Positions 36,526 through 44,555 of a stretch of DNA of 64,000 bases are shown piece after piece. Both the position numbers and the translations under genes were made by a program. The number at the start of each line of letters is the position of its first letter. The first letter of the stretch is position 1. The notes below the pieces were generated by a model. It searched no databases. It was not told the DNA's origin and worked only from the letters and a program-made list of their open reading frames with translations. Source of the stretch: Thermovorax subterraneus (GTDB lineage: Bacteria; Bacillota; Thermosediminibacteria; Thermosediminibacterales; Thermosediminibacteraceae); assembly GCA_021608145.1 (NCBI GenBank), contig JAKIHM010000009.1:1-64000 (forward strand). Direction: 5' to 3'.

Positions 36526-36553
36526 TTGACATTCTCCTATAATCTGCTACAAT
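36526..36553 (+). promoter_or_regulatory. Sigma-A promoter for speH
   Basis: TTGACA (36526-36531), 16 bp, TACAAT (36548-36553). speH starts 47 nt downstream. Confidence 0.7.
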
Positions 36554-36600
36554 TTATTTTGATTGATTAATTTTAAAACGAAGGGGGCTGTGATAGTGAA

Positions 36601-36975
36601 ATGAAGGCTTTGGGGCGGCACATCTTAGCAGAAATTTATGACTGTGATGAAAATGTATTGAACGACAGGGATCTAATCGAAGAAATCATGGTGAAGGCTG
36701 CACTTGAAGCAGGAGCTGAAGTAAGAGAAGTTGCATTTCATAAGTTCAGTCCGCAGGGCGTAAGCGGTGTAGTTGTGATTTCGGAATCACACCTTACGGT
36801 CCATACGTGGCCGGAGTTAGGATATGCTGCGGTAGACGTTTTTACGTGCGGGGAAAAGGTTAATCCGTGGGATGCTTGCAACTACATTGCGGAAAAATTC
36901 AAGGCTAAGCATATGACTGCTTCCGAAGTTAAAAGGGGAGTATTCGAAAAACCTGTAAAGGTGGTTAACTTTTAA
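36601..36975 (+). CDS. speH: S-adenosylmethionine decarboxylase proenzyme
   Basis: 124 aa. It makes decarboxylated SAM, the aminopropyl donor for SpeE. The proenzyme cleaves itself before Ser in [15 protein letters not shown] to create the pyruvoyl group. The catalytic His (TVHTWP) and Cys (VDVFTCG) are in place. Length and start ([15 protein letters not shown]) are typical of the short bacterial type. It has its own promoter and a strong terminator. Confidence 0.95.
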   Translation: MKALGRHILAEIYDCDENVLNDRDLIEEIMVKAALEAGAEVREVAFHKFSPQGVSGVVVISESHLTVHTWPELGYAAVDVFTCGEKVNPWDACNYIAEKFKAKHMTASEVKRGVFEKPVKVVNF

Positions 36976-37042
36976 ATTTAACAAAAGGGAAGGGGATAGG
37001 TTGGTTTTTGGAAGAAAACCCTTTGAATACGGTTTTCTGTAA

Positions 37043-37088
37043 CGGAAAAAATGCGTGGACGGAAGGTCGCGCATTTTTTCCGTTTTTG
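37043..37088 (+). terminator. Terminator after speH
   Basis: CGGAAAAAATGCG / CGCATTTTTTCCG, a perfect 13-bp stem (37043-37055 and 37070-37082), followed by TTTTTG. A 13-codon frame (TTG at about 37001, MVFGRKPFEYGFL) lies between speH and this hairpin; its significance is unclear. Confidence 0.85.
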
Positions 37089-37146
37089 TATAAATATTTT
37101 TGTTTTGGGTTATATTATTGAATGAAGACCCCCTTTACATTAGCCC

Positions 37147-37183
37147 CCATGATACACGAAATCGTGTATCATGGACTTTTTTT
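37147..37183 (+). terminator. Second strong terminator before cheR
   Basis: CCATGATACACG / CGTGTATCATGG, a perfect 12-bp stem with loop AAAT (37147-37174), followed by AC and nine T. No gene lies between this and the previous terminator, so it acts as an extra barrier. Confidence 0.85.
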
Positions 37184-37240
37184 TTCAAATTTGCGGTTGA
37201 GTACGATATAATATAGCATGAGTTCGAGTGGTAGGGGGTT

Positions 37241-38020
37241 TTGCTGTTGGACGTCTACCAGGAATTTATCATCAACGTTAAAAGATTGACAAATATTGAC
37301 CTTTCCTTGTATAAAGAAAAGCAGATGAGAAGGCGCATAGAATCTCTTATGAAAAGAAATAACATGCCAGACTTAATAAGCTATTTCAGGCTTTTAAAGC
37401 AAAGCAAGAAGCACCTGCAGGAATTTTTGAATTACATAACCATAAACGTGTCGGAATTTTTTCGAAATCCCGTACAGTGGCAGGTGCTGGAAAAGGAAAT
37501 CTTGCCGTACCTTATATCGAGCAAGAAGGCCTTGAAGGTGTGGAGTTCGGCGTGCGCTTCCGGAGAAGAAGCTTATTCTCTGGCCTTGCTCTTCGAAAAA
37601 ATTAATTACGACAGGGTGGAAATCCTCGCCACCGATATAGATGATGAGGCGCTGGAAGCGGCCCGTTTGGGAGTGTATTCGGAAAAAAGCTTGGTGAATG
37701 TACCGGAAGATCTAAGGAGAAGATATTTTACTATTAAAGAAGGTTTGTATGCGATAAATGATGAAATAAAAAGGAAGGTAAAATTCAAAAACCTGAACCT
37801 GCTAGAAGATGAATTTCCTGAAAATTGCCATCTTATTTTATGCAGGAACGTGATGATATATTTCACAGAGGAGGCTAAAGACAGGCTCTACAGAAAATTT
37901 TATAATTCGTTGGCCGATGATGGCGTACTCTTTGTCGGCAATACGGAACAGATTATCATGCCGCAAAAATACGGTTTTGTAAGCATAAAAAGCTTTTTTT
38001 ATAAAAAGATAAAATTGTAA
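37241..38020 (+). CDS. cheR: CheR-type protein-glutamate O-methyltransferase
   Basis: 259 aa. It methylates glutamates of chemoreceptors using SAM. The N-terminal helical domain (IDLSLYKEKQMRRRIESLMK) and the methyltransferase domain are typical: TINVSEFFRNP, VWSSACASGEEAYSLALLF, ILATDIDDEALEAARLGVYS, LILCRNVMIYFT, LFVGNTEQI. No other chemotaxis gene is nearby, so it may be an orphan. The start is one of two TTG codons (37241 or 37247) after GTAGGGGG. Confidence 0.9.
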   Translation: MLLDVYQEFIINVKRLTNIDLSLYKEKQMRRRIESLMKRNNMPDLISYFRLLKQSKKHLQEFLNYITINVSEFFRNPVQWQVLEKEILPYLISSKKALKVWSSACASGEEAYSLALLFEKINYDRVEILATDIDDEALEAARLGVYSEKSLVNVPEDLRRRYFTIKEGLYAINDEIKRKVKFKNLNLLEDEFPENCHLILCRNVMIYFTEEAKDRLYRKFYNSLADDGVLFVGNTEQIIMPQKYGFVSIKSFFYKKIKL

Positions 38021-38108
38021 TAAAAGCTCGGCGAGAGCGTGTGTTGCGAGCAATTGACTTTTAAGTAGTTGGATAAATTTCCCAAACCGCAAACCCTTGT
38101 ACATAAAA

Positions 38109-38158
38109 AAATGGTGGGCCATGTAGGCTTCGAACCCACGACACCCTGATTAAGAGTC
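38109..38158. repeat. attL: 50-bp copy of the tRNA-Lys 3' end
   Basis: These 50 bases are identical to 48144-48193, which form the 3' half (anticodon region to CCA) of the tRNA-Lys gene plus three flanking bases. The match breaks at once on both sides. It is the left attachment site of the integrated element and the remnant of the original tRNA end. Confidence 0.93.
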
Positions 38159-38320
38159 CTAAAGTGATGATTTAGCCTAATATTAACGAATTTAAGGAAG
38201 TTTAATCCAGTATGGTTTTACGCTACTTCTGCCGCTGGTGACACTCATTCTTTTTTAACCTTTTTTGATGTATTTTTATCGTAAATGCAGTACCTTTTGC
38301 AGTACTGCAAGCCGCCAGGC

Positions 38321-38360
38321 AAGTAAGGGTATTCCTAGAAGGAATACCCTTACTTTTTTT
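38321..38360. terminator. Terminator just inside the left end of the element
   Basis: AAGTAAGGGTATTCC / GGAATACCCTTACTT, a perfect 15-bp stem with loop TAGAA and then TTTTT on the plus strand. It would stop transcripts entering from cheR, and it also lies directly behind the leftward gene at 38363. The 340-nt gap 38021-38362 otherwise holds attL and the paired TGCAGTA repeats at 38284-38304. Confidence 0.8.
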
Positions 38361-38362
38361 AG

Positions 38363-39427
38363 TTATCTAAAGAGCGAGTTATAATCAATCTTACTGTCCA
38401 AAATTCTATCGATAGCGGCGTTAGCGTCTCTACAGAAAAGCCGGTAATTGGTGTAAGCCCATTGAGGAAATGCCTCATTCCATTTTCGCATTAACTTTCT
38501 CCATGTTAAGCCTTCTTTGTTTTCGCTTACAAACTCGGCTAGTTTTAAATGCTTTTGCGTCAACGGCACAATGTGGTGGTTGCCAAGAATTTTTTTGCGG
38601 ATTTTCGTATACTCTTTAGCCAGCTTTTGCGGCGTTATTCGAGCGTCGAATTTAAGCGTTACCCAGCAAAGCCCTTCCGATGAAGTCAACGAAAGGGAAT
38701 ATTGCAGTTTAGGGATAATAGGCGGTTTGCCTGTTAGGATGAATCCTACCGCTTGAGCCTCTGACCATATAGGGCAGTAAACTTTGGTTATTCTCTCGGC
38801 TATTTTCTTCAGACGGCCCAAAACTCCGTTAACGTTAATGGGAATATGCTCAACCCATCCGGTTTTAGAAGGGAACGCCAGGAGAATAGGGCCTTCAACG
38901 ATGTATTTATCCTCTTGTTTTAAAACCGGTTTTATTTCGTTGCCGATAAATTCTATCCTTTCGATAGGTTTTTTGGCATAAAGAGTAGGCTGGCCGTCTC
39001 TTTTGGCAGTCTCTTTTATCCATTCTTCCATTTCATCAAGGGATAATAGCCTGTTTTTTAATTCCTGGCGGCGGAATTGTTTTACAAGCGGCAATTGACT
39101 AAGTTTGTAAGCTATTACTTTTGAAAGGGCTATATCTTCTTCAGTTATAGCGGATTGCCCTTCCGTATTCTTGGGTGGCGGGAACAGCTTACGAGCACTA
39201 TAGACGTTGACGGCAGTCTCGGCCCCGTCTTTGAAGGCTTCGTTATAGAATTTTTCTTCCTGTTTGTATCTCTTGAGTAAATACAGGAGAGAATCTTCGT
39301 AGTCAAGCAAAACTTCTTCTACGTATCCTTCTTCTTTTAGTTTTTGCCATACTTTGTCGTTGATTTCTTTCTTTTTAAGTCTTTTTGCTACGTAACTTTT
39401 AAGCTCGTCCTCATTTCGGAATTTCAT
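38363..39427 (-). CDS. Hypothetical element protein (about 354 aa)
   Basis: Not recognised. The N-terminal 100 residues are highly charged and helical (LKSYVAKRLKKKEINDKVWQ, LLYLLKRYKQEEKFYNEAFK). The middle contains LAFPSKTGWVEHIPINVNGV, and the C-terminus LTWRKLMRKWNEAFPQWAYT resembles a DNA-binding or winged-helix segment. No signal peptide. The start could be ATG 39439 or, better spaced from AGAAAGG, ATG 39427. It lies at the left end of the element and is read away from the replication genes. It may be accessory cargo or a replication-linked protein. Confidence 0.65.
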   Translation of the reverse strand: MKFRNEDELKSYVAKRLKKKEINDKVWQKLKEEGYVEEVLLDYEDSLLYLLKRYKQEEKFYNEAFKDGAETAVNVYSARKLFPPPKNTEGQSAITEEDIALSKVIAYKLSQLPLVKQFRRQELKNRLLSLDEMEEWIKETAKRDGQPTLYAKKPIERIEFIGNEIKPVLKQEDKYIVEGPILLAFPSKTGWVEHIPINVNGVLGRLKKIAERITKVYCPIWSEAQAVGFILTGKPPIIPKLQYSLSLTSSEGLCWVTLKFDARITPQKLAKEYTKIRKKILGNHHIVPLTQKHLKLAEFVSENKEGLTWRKLMRKWNEAFPQWAYTNYRLFCRDANAAIDRILDSKIDYNSLFR

Positions 39428-39511
39428 TTTATGTCTCATCCTTTCTTATAAGAACTATCGAAACAATAAAATTATACCAGAATCAAACAGATGAAACAAG
39501 GAGGAATCAAA

Positions 39512-39805
39512 ATGGAAAAAAAGATTACCTACAACGTGCGAGAGGTGGCCGAGCTCCTAAATATTAACGTTGCGAAAGCGTACGAACTTACTAAAAGGAA
39601 AGATTTTCCAGCGATACGGCTTGGGCGGCGAATAGTTGTCCCTAAAGACGCATTCTTCAAATGGCTTGAATTGGCGGCACAAGACAAAGAATCAAGTTCT
39701 TTCTCTGCACCATCCCTTAAGCCATGTAAGTGGAAACAGGTCGCAATCGTTAGTAAACCTCAAGCAGTAACCGGTTTTCTGGCATTCCGGCCTTTGGCGG
39801 TATAA
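39512..39805 (+). CDS. Excisionase-like helix-turn-helix protein
   Basis: 97 aa. It starts MEKKITYNVREVAELLNINV and continues AKAYELTKRKDFPAIRLGRR and IVVPKDAFFKWL, the standard MerR-like/excisionase domain used by Xis proteins and phage regulators. ATG 39512 has AGGAGG at the right distance. The last 35 codons overlap, on the opposite strand, the end of the gene at 39692, which is unusual but possible. It could direct excision or control the divergent genes. Confidence 0.75.
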   Translation: MEKKITYNVREVAELLNINVAKAYELTKRKDFPAIRLGRRIVVPKDAFFKWLELAAQDKESSSFSAPSLKPCKWKQVAIVSKPQAVTGFLAFRPLAV

Positions 39806-40006
39806 TTTCGCTTTCTTCCCTCCAGTCGTGACGGTTATCGTGGGATTGGCAAGCCATTCGATTATCTCTTGCTTGTGCTCTGACATGGTTTTTAGGACGC
39901 CAGGAGTAAGGACTTCTGCAGGGCCACGGTATTTTAATTTATCACCGGTCGCTAGAAAGGTAACGCCGCTCTGGATGAGATTCAAAATGAATTCCTCGAG
40001 GGTCAT
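39692..40006 (-). CDS. TubC N-terminal-docking-domain-like small protein
   Basis: 104 aa. MTLEEFILNLIQSGVTFLAT, GDKLKYRGPAEVLTPGVLKT and IIEWL match the TubC docking fold, which in mobile elements often accompanies primases. The C-terminal part has four cysteines (ECQKTGYC, NDCDLF, GWCRER) that could bind zinc. The ATG overlaps the TGA of the helicase gene (ATGA at 40003-40006) with GGAGGGCGAG before it, so the two are translationally coupled. Its 3' end overlaps the Xis-like gene on the other strand. Confidence 0.7.
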   Translation of the reverse strand: MTLEEFILNLIQSGVTFLATGDKLKYRGPAEVLTPGVLKTMSEHKQEIIEWLANPTITVTTGGKKAKLYRQRPECQKTGYCLRFTNDCDLFPLTWLKGWCRERT

Positions 40007-41778
40007 AGCTCGCCCTCCACGATTTTAGACTCAAAATGATTTTTTGCGTCACCATCGTCACCATCGTCACCATGCAGTATTTTCAAAGCTCCCGAGGGTG
40101 ACGCAAATTTTTCGCTATCGTCACCATCATCACCATTTGCGTCACCGTCTCGATTTTGCGTCACCATTTGCGTCACCATCTCAAAGCTAGTATTTTCAAA
40201 GCCTCCAGGGTTTTGGGTGACGGTGGTGACGGTGGTGACGATAGTTTTCTTTTTAAGTCTAATTAATCTCCTACCTGTATGTGCTTCTCTATAAAATTCA
40301 ATTGCTATTCCACTCTGCCGTAAAAAGGTTGCCATTCGCCTTAATCTACTACTTAAGCTCCTCGGACTAGAGGGCCAGGCTCTCGTTCGTTTTGTGTTGT
40401 CGTCCACGTAAACCGCCAGGGCTTCGAGTAGTTCCTGTGCCGTGCCTTCCCAATCGTTGCGTTCTTCAAGCAAGATTCTAATTGCGGTCGCCAGGACATC
40501 GTTTTCTAGGGCAGATTCTACAGCTTCGGTTCGATTCTCCGTATATGCAGCCATAAAGCCGCCTCTTTCCCATAACACATCACTTGCTTCGCAGGCAACA
40601 ATCCACTTAGCGAAATCCGCCATCCTGGGTAGCCGGTCAAGTTTTACTCGGTCGAAGTTTTCCAGCCCCAGCGATACTATTACTAGCAATGCTCCCAAAA
40701 TACCGGGCCTCGCCCTCTCGAATTCTTGCCAGAAGGTCGCTTCATCTTTTCGGTGTTCCTCGGGGATGGGTTGTAAGTTCACTATAATGCATCGGTCTAG
40801 TAAGTCGTGTCTGGTCACGATTTCATCTATGCCGGTAAGGATAATGGGCCTGCAGGCCTCCAGAATTACCTCTTCATCATCCGTGAATAGCTGGCGAGTA
40901 CTGAAGCCTCCCCCCGTGGATAGACGGCAGAGAGCGTCACTAAGCCATATAGGTATGCCACTGAGATTGTCATAACAGACCACCCAATTGTTTGTGGCGT
41001 TAATTGCTAGGTCTCTTTCATCTTTGGGTGGGGTTCGCACCGGCGAGACATTCGGGTCTATGAGCGAACGTAAAACTCTCGCCGCCGTGGTCTTGCCTGT
41101 TCCTTGCTCGCCTTCAAGCATTAAGATGGGATATGGGCCTTGGGGTCGCAAAGCCGCTAAAAGCCATGCAACGATTAATTTGAAATCGTCATCGCTTACG
41201 ATGTTCAAAAAACGCCTCAAGTCGTCCATTGTGCCGCCGCTTTTTGGTTCTGGCAATGGTAACATACCTTTGGGCCTTATAAACTTTACAGGGCACTCGT
41301 GGGCCTCAATTATACGCCAGCCATAGCCAGGGGTTATTTCCACTATTTGCCAATTTTCATTTGCTAAGTCAATGTATACTTTTCCAGCGTTTTGTGCTAT
41401 TCTAATATTGACGGCGTATTCCGGGCCATCGAATTGTGCCTTTGCTTCCAGTACGCCGATGGCGTCCTGTAATGTCTGGTTTCCTGGCGGCCTCCTGTAT
41501 TTCTCGAAGAATAACCGCCTAAGCCAACTCCGGAAAGGCCCACTTCCTCTAGAGGTTATGGGCCACGTTTCCTTATGGCCGTTGATTGGTATAGTGGCAT
41601 AAGCCTTGCCTTGTGGGTCATGGAATAACTCAACTCCAGCCGCTAAAGCAAGGTTGGCGATTTGTTGGGCTTGCGTTTCACGTTCCTTTTTTGCCAAACC
41701 GAGCGCCTCAGCCACTATCGCTTTTTCTTTCTCCGACAGGTTTTGGAGGGCTGTTAAAATTTCATCGCCGATGTTCAT
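40003..41778 (-). CDS. Phage-type replicative ATPase (helicase/primase-associated)
   Basis: 591 aa. The central ATPase domain has Walker A GEQGTGKTTAARVL, Walker B-like WVVCYDNLSG and CRPIILTGIDEI. The N-terminal part (KAYATIPINGHKETWPITSR, GPFRSWLRRLFFEKYRRPPG) is typical of element-encoded primase/helicase proteins. The C-terminal 90 residues are low-complexity and repetitive (TVTTVTTVT, MVTQMVTQ, GDDGDDGDAK), encoded by a 9-bp DNA repeat (see 40045-40245). It is read together with the CHC2 gene upstream and probably unwinds or loads at the element origin. AAAGGAGG precedes the ATG. Confidence 0.85.
   Translation of the reverse strand: MNIGDEILTALQNLSEKEKAIVAEALGLAKKERETQAQQIANLALAAGVELFHDPQGKAYATIPINGHKETWPITSRGSGPFRSWLRRLFFEKYRRPPGNQTLQDAIGVLEAKAQFDGPEYAVNIRIAQNAGKVYIDLANENWQIVEITPGYGWRIIEAHECPVKFIRPKGMLPLPEPKSGGTMDDLRRFLNIVSDDDFKLIVAWLLAALRPQGPYPILMLEGEQGTGKTTAARVLRSLIDPNVSPVRTPPKDERDLAINATNNWVVCYDNLSGIPIWLSDALCRLSTGGGFSTRQLFTDDEEVILEACRPIILTGIDEIVTRHDLLDRCIIVNLQPIPEEHRKDEATFWQEFERARPGILGALLVIVSLGLENFDRVKLDRLPRMADFAKWIVACEASDVLWERGGFMAAYTENRTEAVESALENDVLATAIRILLEERNDWEGTAQELLEALAVYVDDNTKRTRAWPSSPRSLSSRLRRMATFLRQSGIAIEFYREAHTGRRLIRLKKKTIVTTVTTVTQNPGGFENTSFEMVTQMVTQNRDGDANGDDGDDSEKFASPSGALKILHGDDGDDGDAKNHFESKIVEGEL
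40045..40245. repeat. GTCACCATC-type 9-bp tandem and dispersed repeats
   Basis: Units of GTCACCATC and variants recur many times: three in a row at about 40048-40075, then at about 40115-40135, 40140-40180 and, as GGTGACGGT forms, at 40216-40240. They lie within the 3' coding region of the helicase gene and keep its reading frame. They could be iterons of a replication origin or a simple protein repeat. Confidence 0.6.
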
Positions 41779-41874
41779 ATCACAGAGCCTCCTTTACTGC
41801 TTCAACGACTTCGTAAGTTTTTTCGCTTTTTGTTAGTTCCTGCCAAAGATACTCGAGGTAGTTTAGCCGGTGGG

Positions 41875-42318
41875 CTAGCCAGGTAGGTCGTCGGCGTGCT
41901 TGCCGTCGTCCATTATTACTCGCCAGCCGTTATACCTCCAAAGTAGTCGCTCGATAAGTTTTATTTCCTCGAGTAGCTCGTTTTCTAACTCTTTCACAAG
42001 GGCCTTTTCAAGAATTTGGGCCGCTAGCGTCTTTAAGGTGGCCCTTTCTTTTTTCTTTGCCTTCTTTGGCGAATCAAGAAAAAGGTCACTAACCGTCATA
42101 CCGACGGCCTCAACAATTCGGTTTGCTGGGCAACCGGCAAAGCAGTAAACCAGAATTCTATCGCCGTTCAGTCTTATCGAAAGCGAAGGACTGCGGTCTG
42201 GATGTGCCGGACAACGTGCAACCCATTTGTTTGGGCCTGTCTGCCGGACGCTTTCAAGCCGGTTCAATAATTTGAAAAGGCTGTCGGTTTGTGGTAAAAT
42301 TGAATGGGAATAATTCAA
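41875..42318 (-). CDS. CHC2 zinc-finger primase-like protein
   Basis: About 147 aa. A DnaG-type zinc-binding domain: VARCPAHPDRSPSLSI and ILVYCFAGCPA provide the Cys-His-Cys-Cys ligands. It would recognise template for priming. The polymerase domain is absent, so priming must be completed by another protein, perhaps the helicase gene product. TTG 42318 follows GGAGGTGA; ATG 42333 is the alternative. Beyond the stop, another frame continues as WLAHRLNYLEYLWQELTKSE to a TGA at 41780, suggesting a frameshift near 41885. Confidence 0.75.
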   Translation of the reverse strand: MNYSHSILPQTDSLFKLLNRLESVRQTGPNKWVARCPAHPDRSPSLSIRLNGDRILVYCFAGCPANRIVEAVGMTVSDLFLDSPKKAKKKERATLKTLAAQILEKALVKELENELLEEIKLIERLLWRYNGWRVIMDDGKHADDLPG

Positions 42319-42369
42319 TCGAGTCACCTCCATAACCCTGGCATTTGGCCGGGGTTTTTGTTTTGCCTA

Positions 42370-42453
42370 ATTGCAGTACCATTGCAGTAACCCACCGAAA
42401 AACCTCGTCATTTCCGCTTTCAAAACCAGCCACTAGATTAAATGTCTAGTGGC
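42370..42453. promoter_or_regulatory. Operator region 1: paired ATTGCAGTA plus ACTAGA-N7-TCTAGT palindrome
   Basis: Two ATTGCAGTA direct repeats 11 bp apart (42370-42378, 42381-42389) are followed by a palindrome GCCACTAGA-N7-TCTAGTGGC (42429-42453). The stretch separates the leftward replication genes from the rightward packaging genes and so is well placed as a divergent control region. The rest of the 270-nt gap holds an inverted TACTGCAA at 42489, a possible 15-codon frame at 42531 and the ribosome site for 42605. Confidence 0.6.
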
Positions 42454-42604
42454 ATATGGCAAGGCTCAAATTTTCAGGCACTCGAGTCTTGCATACTGCA
42501 AAAATAATGCAGTGTAGCGAGGTGGTGGAAATGAGAGACCCGCCGTTCAACAGAAATTCATCGAAATTTGGGAATTAAAAAAACTAAAATAGGAGGTTGA
42601 AATT

Positions 42605-43234
42605 ATGGCGATTGAGAACAGGATTTTTGAATTTAGCAACAGCATTATCAGGGAGGCAGAAATTAGGAAGAAAGCGATTGCAAGATTAGTAGCGAGCGGA
42701 GATTATACAGACAAACACATCAAAGACCAACAACAGAAGGCTATTGAAAGCCTGCAGAAAGAAGTTAAGGCTTTTTTTGACAGTCTAAAAGGAGAGTTAA
42801 AGGAGAAGCTCGCAAAAATTGAAGCAAAGTATACCCAAAACCCTGTAGGCGATTCGATGGCTCAATTGCTAGCCTTTCAACGCACAAAAGCAAGGTTAGA
42901 GGCCATGAACAGTAACGAACTTTCGGAAAAAGCACAGCAATATATAAGCACAGGCGTAATTAGCAGTATAGATGAGCTTGATTTGCTAACGGCAGAACTG
43001 AGAAAACGGAACATGAACGATTTGGCGGATAGAATCCAGCAGGAAGCGAAACAGAGATACTTCACCTATCAGCCCTGGAAGGCAGACCCAGAATATCAGC
43101 AGATTGAAAAGGATTTGGCTAAAGTCAATGCTTACGGAGCAGACCCCAATATTGTCTACGTCAATAACAACGGTGTAGTCGAAATTAGGCGTATATCGGA
43201 GATGTTACAAGTGAAACCGTCAGATGTAATATAG
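42605..43234 (+). CDS. Unknown coiled-coil protein at the head of the packaging module
   Basis: 209 aa, strongly helical and charged (YTDKHIKDQQQKAIESLQKE, ELKEKLAKIEAKYTQNPVGD), ending in a less charged part (NIVYVNNNGVVEIRRISEML). It resembles scaffold or minor structural proteins of phages in composition only; no homologous family is recognised. AGGAGG is in place. A hairpin with GGCGATACCC / GGGTATCGCC follows and separates it from the terminase genes. Confidence 0.6.
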   Translation: MAIENRIFEFSNSIIREAEIRKKAIARLVASGDYTDKHIKDQQQKAIESLQKEVKAFFDSLKGELKEKLAKIEAKYTQNPVGDSMAQLLAFQRTKARLEAMNSNELSEKAQQYISTGVISSIDELDLLTAELRKRNMNDLADRIQQEAKQRYFTYQPWKADPEYQQIEKDLAKVNAYGADPNIVYVNNNGVVEIRRISEMLQVKPSDVI

Positions 43235-43240
43235 CGACTA

Positions 43241-43288
43241 TGGCGATACCCGGAGGGATACCCTTCGGGGTATCGCCACCCTATCTTT
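43241..43288 (+). terminator. Hairpin between the 209-aa gene and the terminase genes
   Basis: TGGCGATACCC (43241-43251) pairs perfectly with GGGTATCGCCA (43268-43278), with inner pairing in the loop. Only a weak T-stretch (TATCTTTT) follows, so it may attenuate rather than fully stop. Confidence 0.6.
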
Positions 43289-43306
43289 TATAAAGGTGGT
43301 GAGACA

Positions 43307-43798
43307 ATGCCTAGAAAATGCACTATTTGCGAACATCCCAAAAAAGAGGAAATAAACGAAATGCTGGTTAAAGGTGAGTCATTACGAAACATAGCGAAAC
43401 ATTTTTCGGTAAATTTTACGGCTCTATATAGACACAAGGAAAAACACTTGCCAGCGGAGTTGATAAAATCCCATGAGGCCCAGGAAGTCGCCCAAGCAAG
43501 CACTTTGCTTGAGCAAATTACCGACTTACGAGACAGAGCATTGCGTATCCTTGAGAAAGCAGAAAAAGCAGGAAAGCTGAAAACAGCATTAGAAGGAATA
43601 AAAGAGGCCCGGGGATGTCTCGAGCTGCTGGCGAAACTTCAAGGCGAGCTTGCCCAGGAAGGCACTATAAACATCACCATATCGCCGCAATGGCTCGAGA
43701 TAAGGGCTGTCATCCTTAAGGCCCTCGAGCCTTACCCGGAGGCAAGAATAAAGCTGGCAGAGGCCCTCAAGGAGGTAGAAAACATTGCTGGCTCTTGA
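43307..43798 (+). CDS. Small terminase subunit-like protein
   Basis: 163 aa. It starts MPRKCTICEHPKKEEINEML (a CxxC pair) and continues VKGESLRNIAKHFSVNFTAL and YRHKEKHL, a helix-turn-helix. A helical oligomerisation region follows (LEQITDLRDRALRILEKAEK). This arrangement and its position immediately upstream of the terminase ATPase fit TerS, which recognises the packaging site on DNA. Its end overlaps the next start by 14 nt. AAAGGTGGTGAG precedes the ATG. Confidence 0.8.
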   Translation: MPRKCTICEHPKKEEINEMLVKGESLRNIAKHFSVNFTALYRHKEKHLPAELIKSHEAQEVAQASTLLEQITDLRDRALRILEKAEKAGKLKTALEGIKEARGCLELLAKLQGELAQEGTINITISPQWLEIRAVILKALEPYPEARIKLAEALKEVENIAGS

Positions 43799-44555
43799 TT
43801 TAGCCTTTGCGTTAGACCCCGTATTGTTCGCAAAAGAGGCCCTTAACTTCTACCCTGACCCGTGGCAAGAAAAAGTTTTACGCTGGAGCGGCAGAAGGCT
43901 ACTGCTTTGTTGCAGCAGACAGAGCGGCAAAAGCACGACAACGGCAATATTGGCCCTGCATAGAGCTTTATTCTACCCTAAAAGCCTTATCCTTCTTGTA
44001 AGCCCCTCCTTACGTCAATCTAGCGAGCTTTTTCGCAAGGTGCAGGAGTTTTTAAGAGAACTACCGCCGGAAATGCAACCCGAATTATTGGAGGATAACA
44101 AATTATCGCTTGTAATGAAAAACAAAAGCCGTATTGTAAGCCTTCCCAGTAGCGAAGGCACGATAAGAGGCTTTTCGGGAGCAAGCCTAATCATCGAAGA
44201 CGAGGCGGCTAGAGTATCAGATGACTTATATTTTGCGATAAGGCCCATGTTAGCGGTTAGCAATGGCCGGTTAATCTTAATGTCAACCCCTTTCGGAAAG
44301 CGAGGCCATTTCTTCAAGGAGTGGGCGGAAGGCGGCGACACATGGGAGCGAATTAAGATAACCGCCTATGACTGCCCGAGGATAAGCAGAGAATTCCTCG
44401 AGGAAGAACGCCAGGCAATGGGCGATTGGTGGTTTAGGCAAGAATACCTTTGCGAATTCGTAGAAACTGAGGATAACGTTTTCACTTACGAACAAGTAAT
44501 GAAGGCTTTAGATGATAGTGTAAAACCCTTATTTGGAGGTGGCGAGGATGTATAA
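43785..44555 (+). CDS. Large terminase, ATPase domain
   Basis: 256 aa. The motor part of TerL: LLLCCSRQSGKSTTTAILAL (Walker A), LIIEDEAARVSDDLYFAIRP (Walker B), LILMSTPFGKRGHFFKEW (coupling motif). It ends after a segment equivalent to the linker that normally joins ATPase and nuclease. The nuclease is encoded by the next gene, overlapping by 8 nt. A whole TerL would be about 460 aa, and here the two parts add up to that. A natural split is likely, since each half has a clean start and stop. Confidence 0.88.
   Translation: MLALDLAFALDPVLFAKEALNFYPDPWQEKVLRWSGRRLLLCCSRQSGKSTTTAILALHRALFYPKSLILLVSPSLRQSSELFRKVQEFLRELPPEMQPELLEDNKLSLVMKNKSRIVSLPSSEGTIRGFSGASLIIEDEAARVSDDLYFAIRPMLAVSNGRLILMSTPFGKRGHFFKEWAEGGDTWERIKITAYDCPRISREFLEEERQAMGDWWFRQEYLCEFVETEDNVFTYEQVMKALDDSVKPLFGGGEDV

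Noticed and set aside
38109-38158. A second tRNA-Lys gene
   Set aside because: Only the 3' half is present; the 5' half is missing, so it is an attachment-site fragment.
40045-40245. CRISPR array
   Set aside because: The repeat units are only about 9 bp, in frame with the helicase gene and without unique spacers of 30-40 bp.
42334-42357. Terminator with GGCCGGGGTTTTTG
   Set aside because: A hairpin with T-run is there on the plus strand, but no rightward gene ends before it and it overlaps the leader of the leftward CHC2 gene; its role stays unclear.
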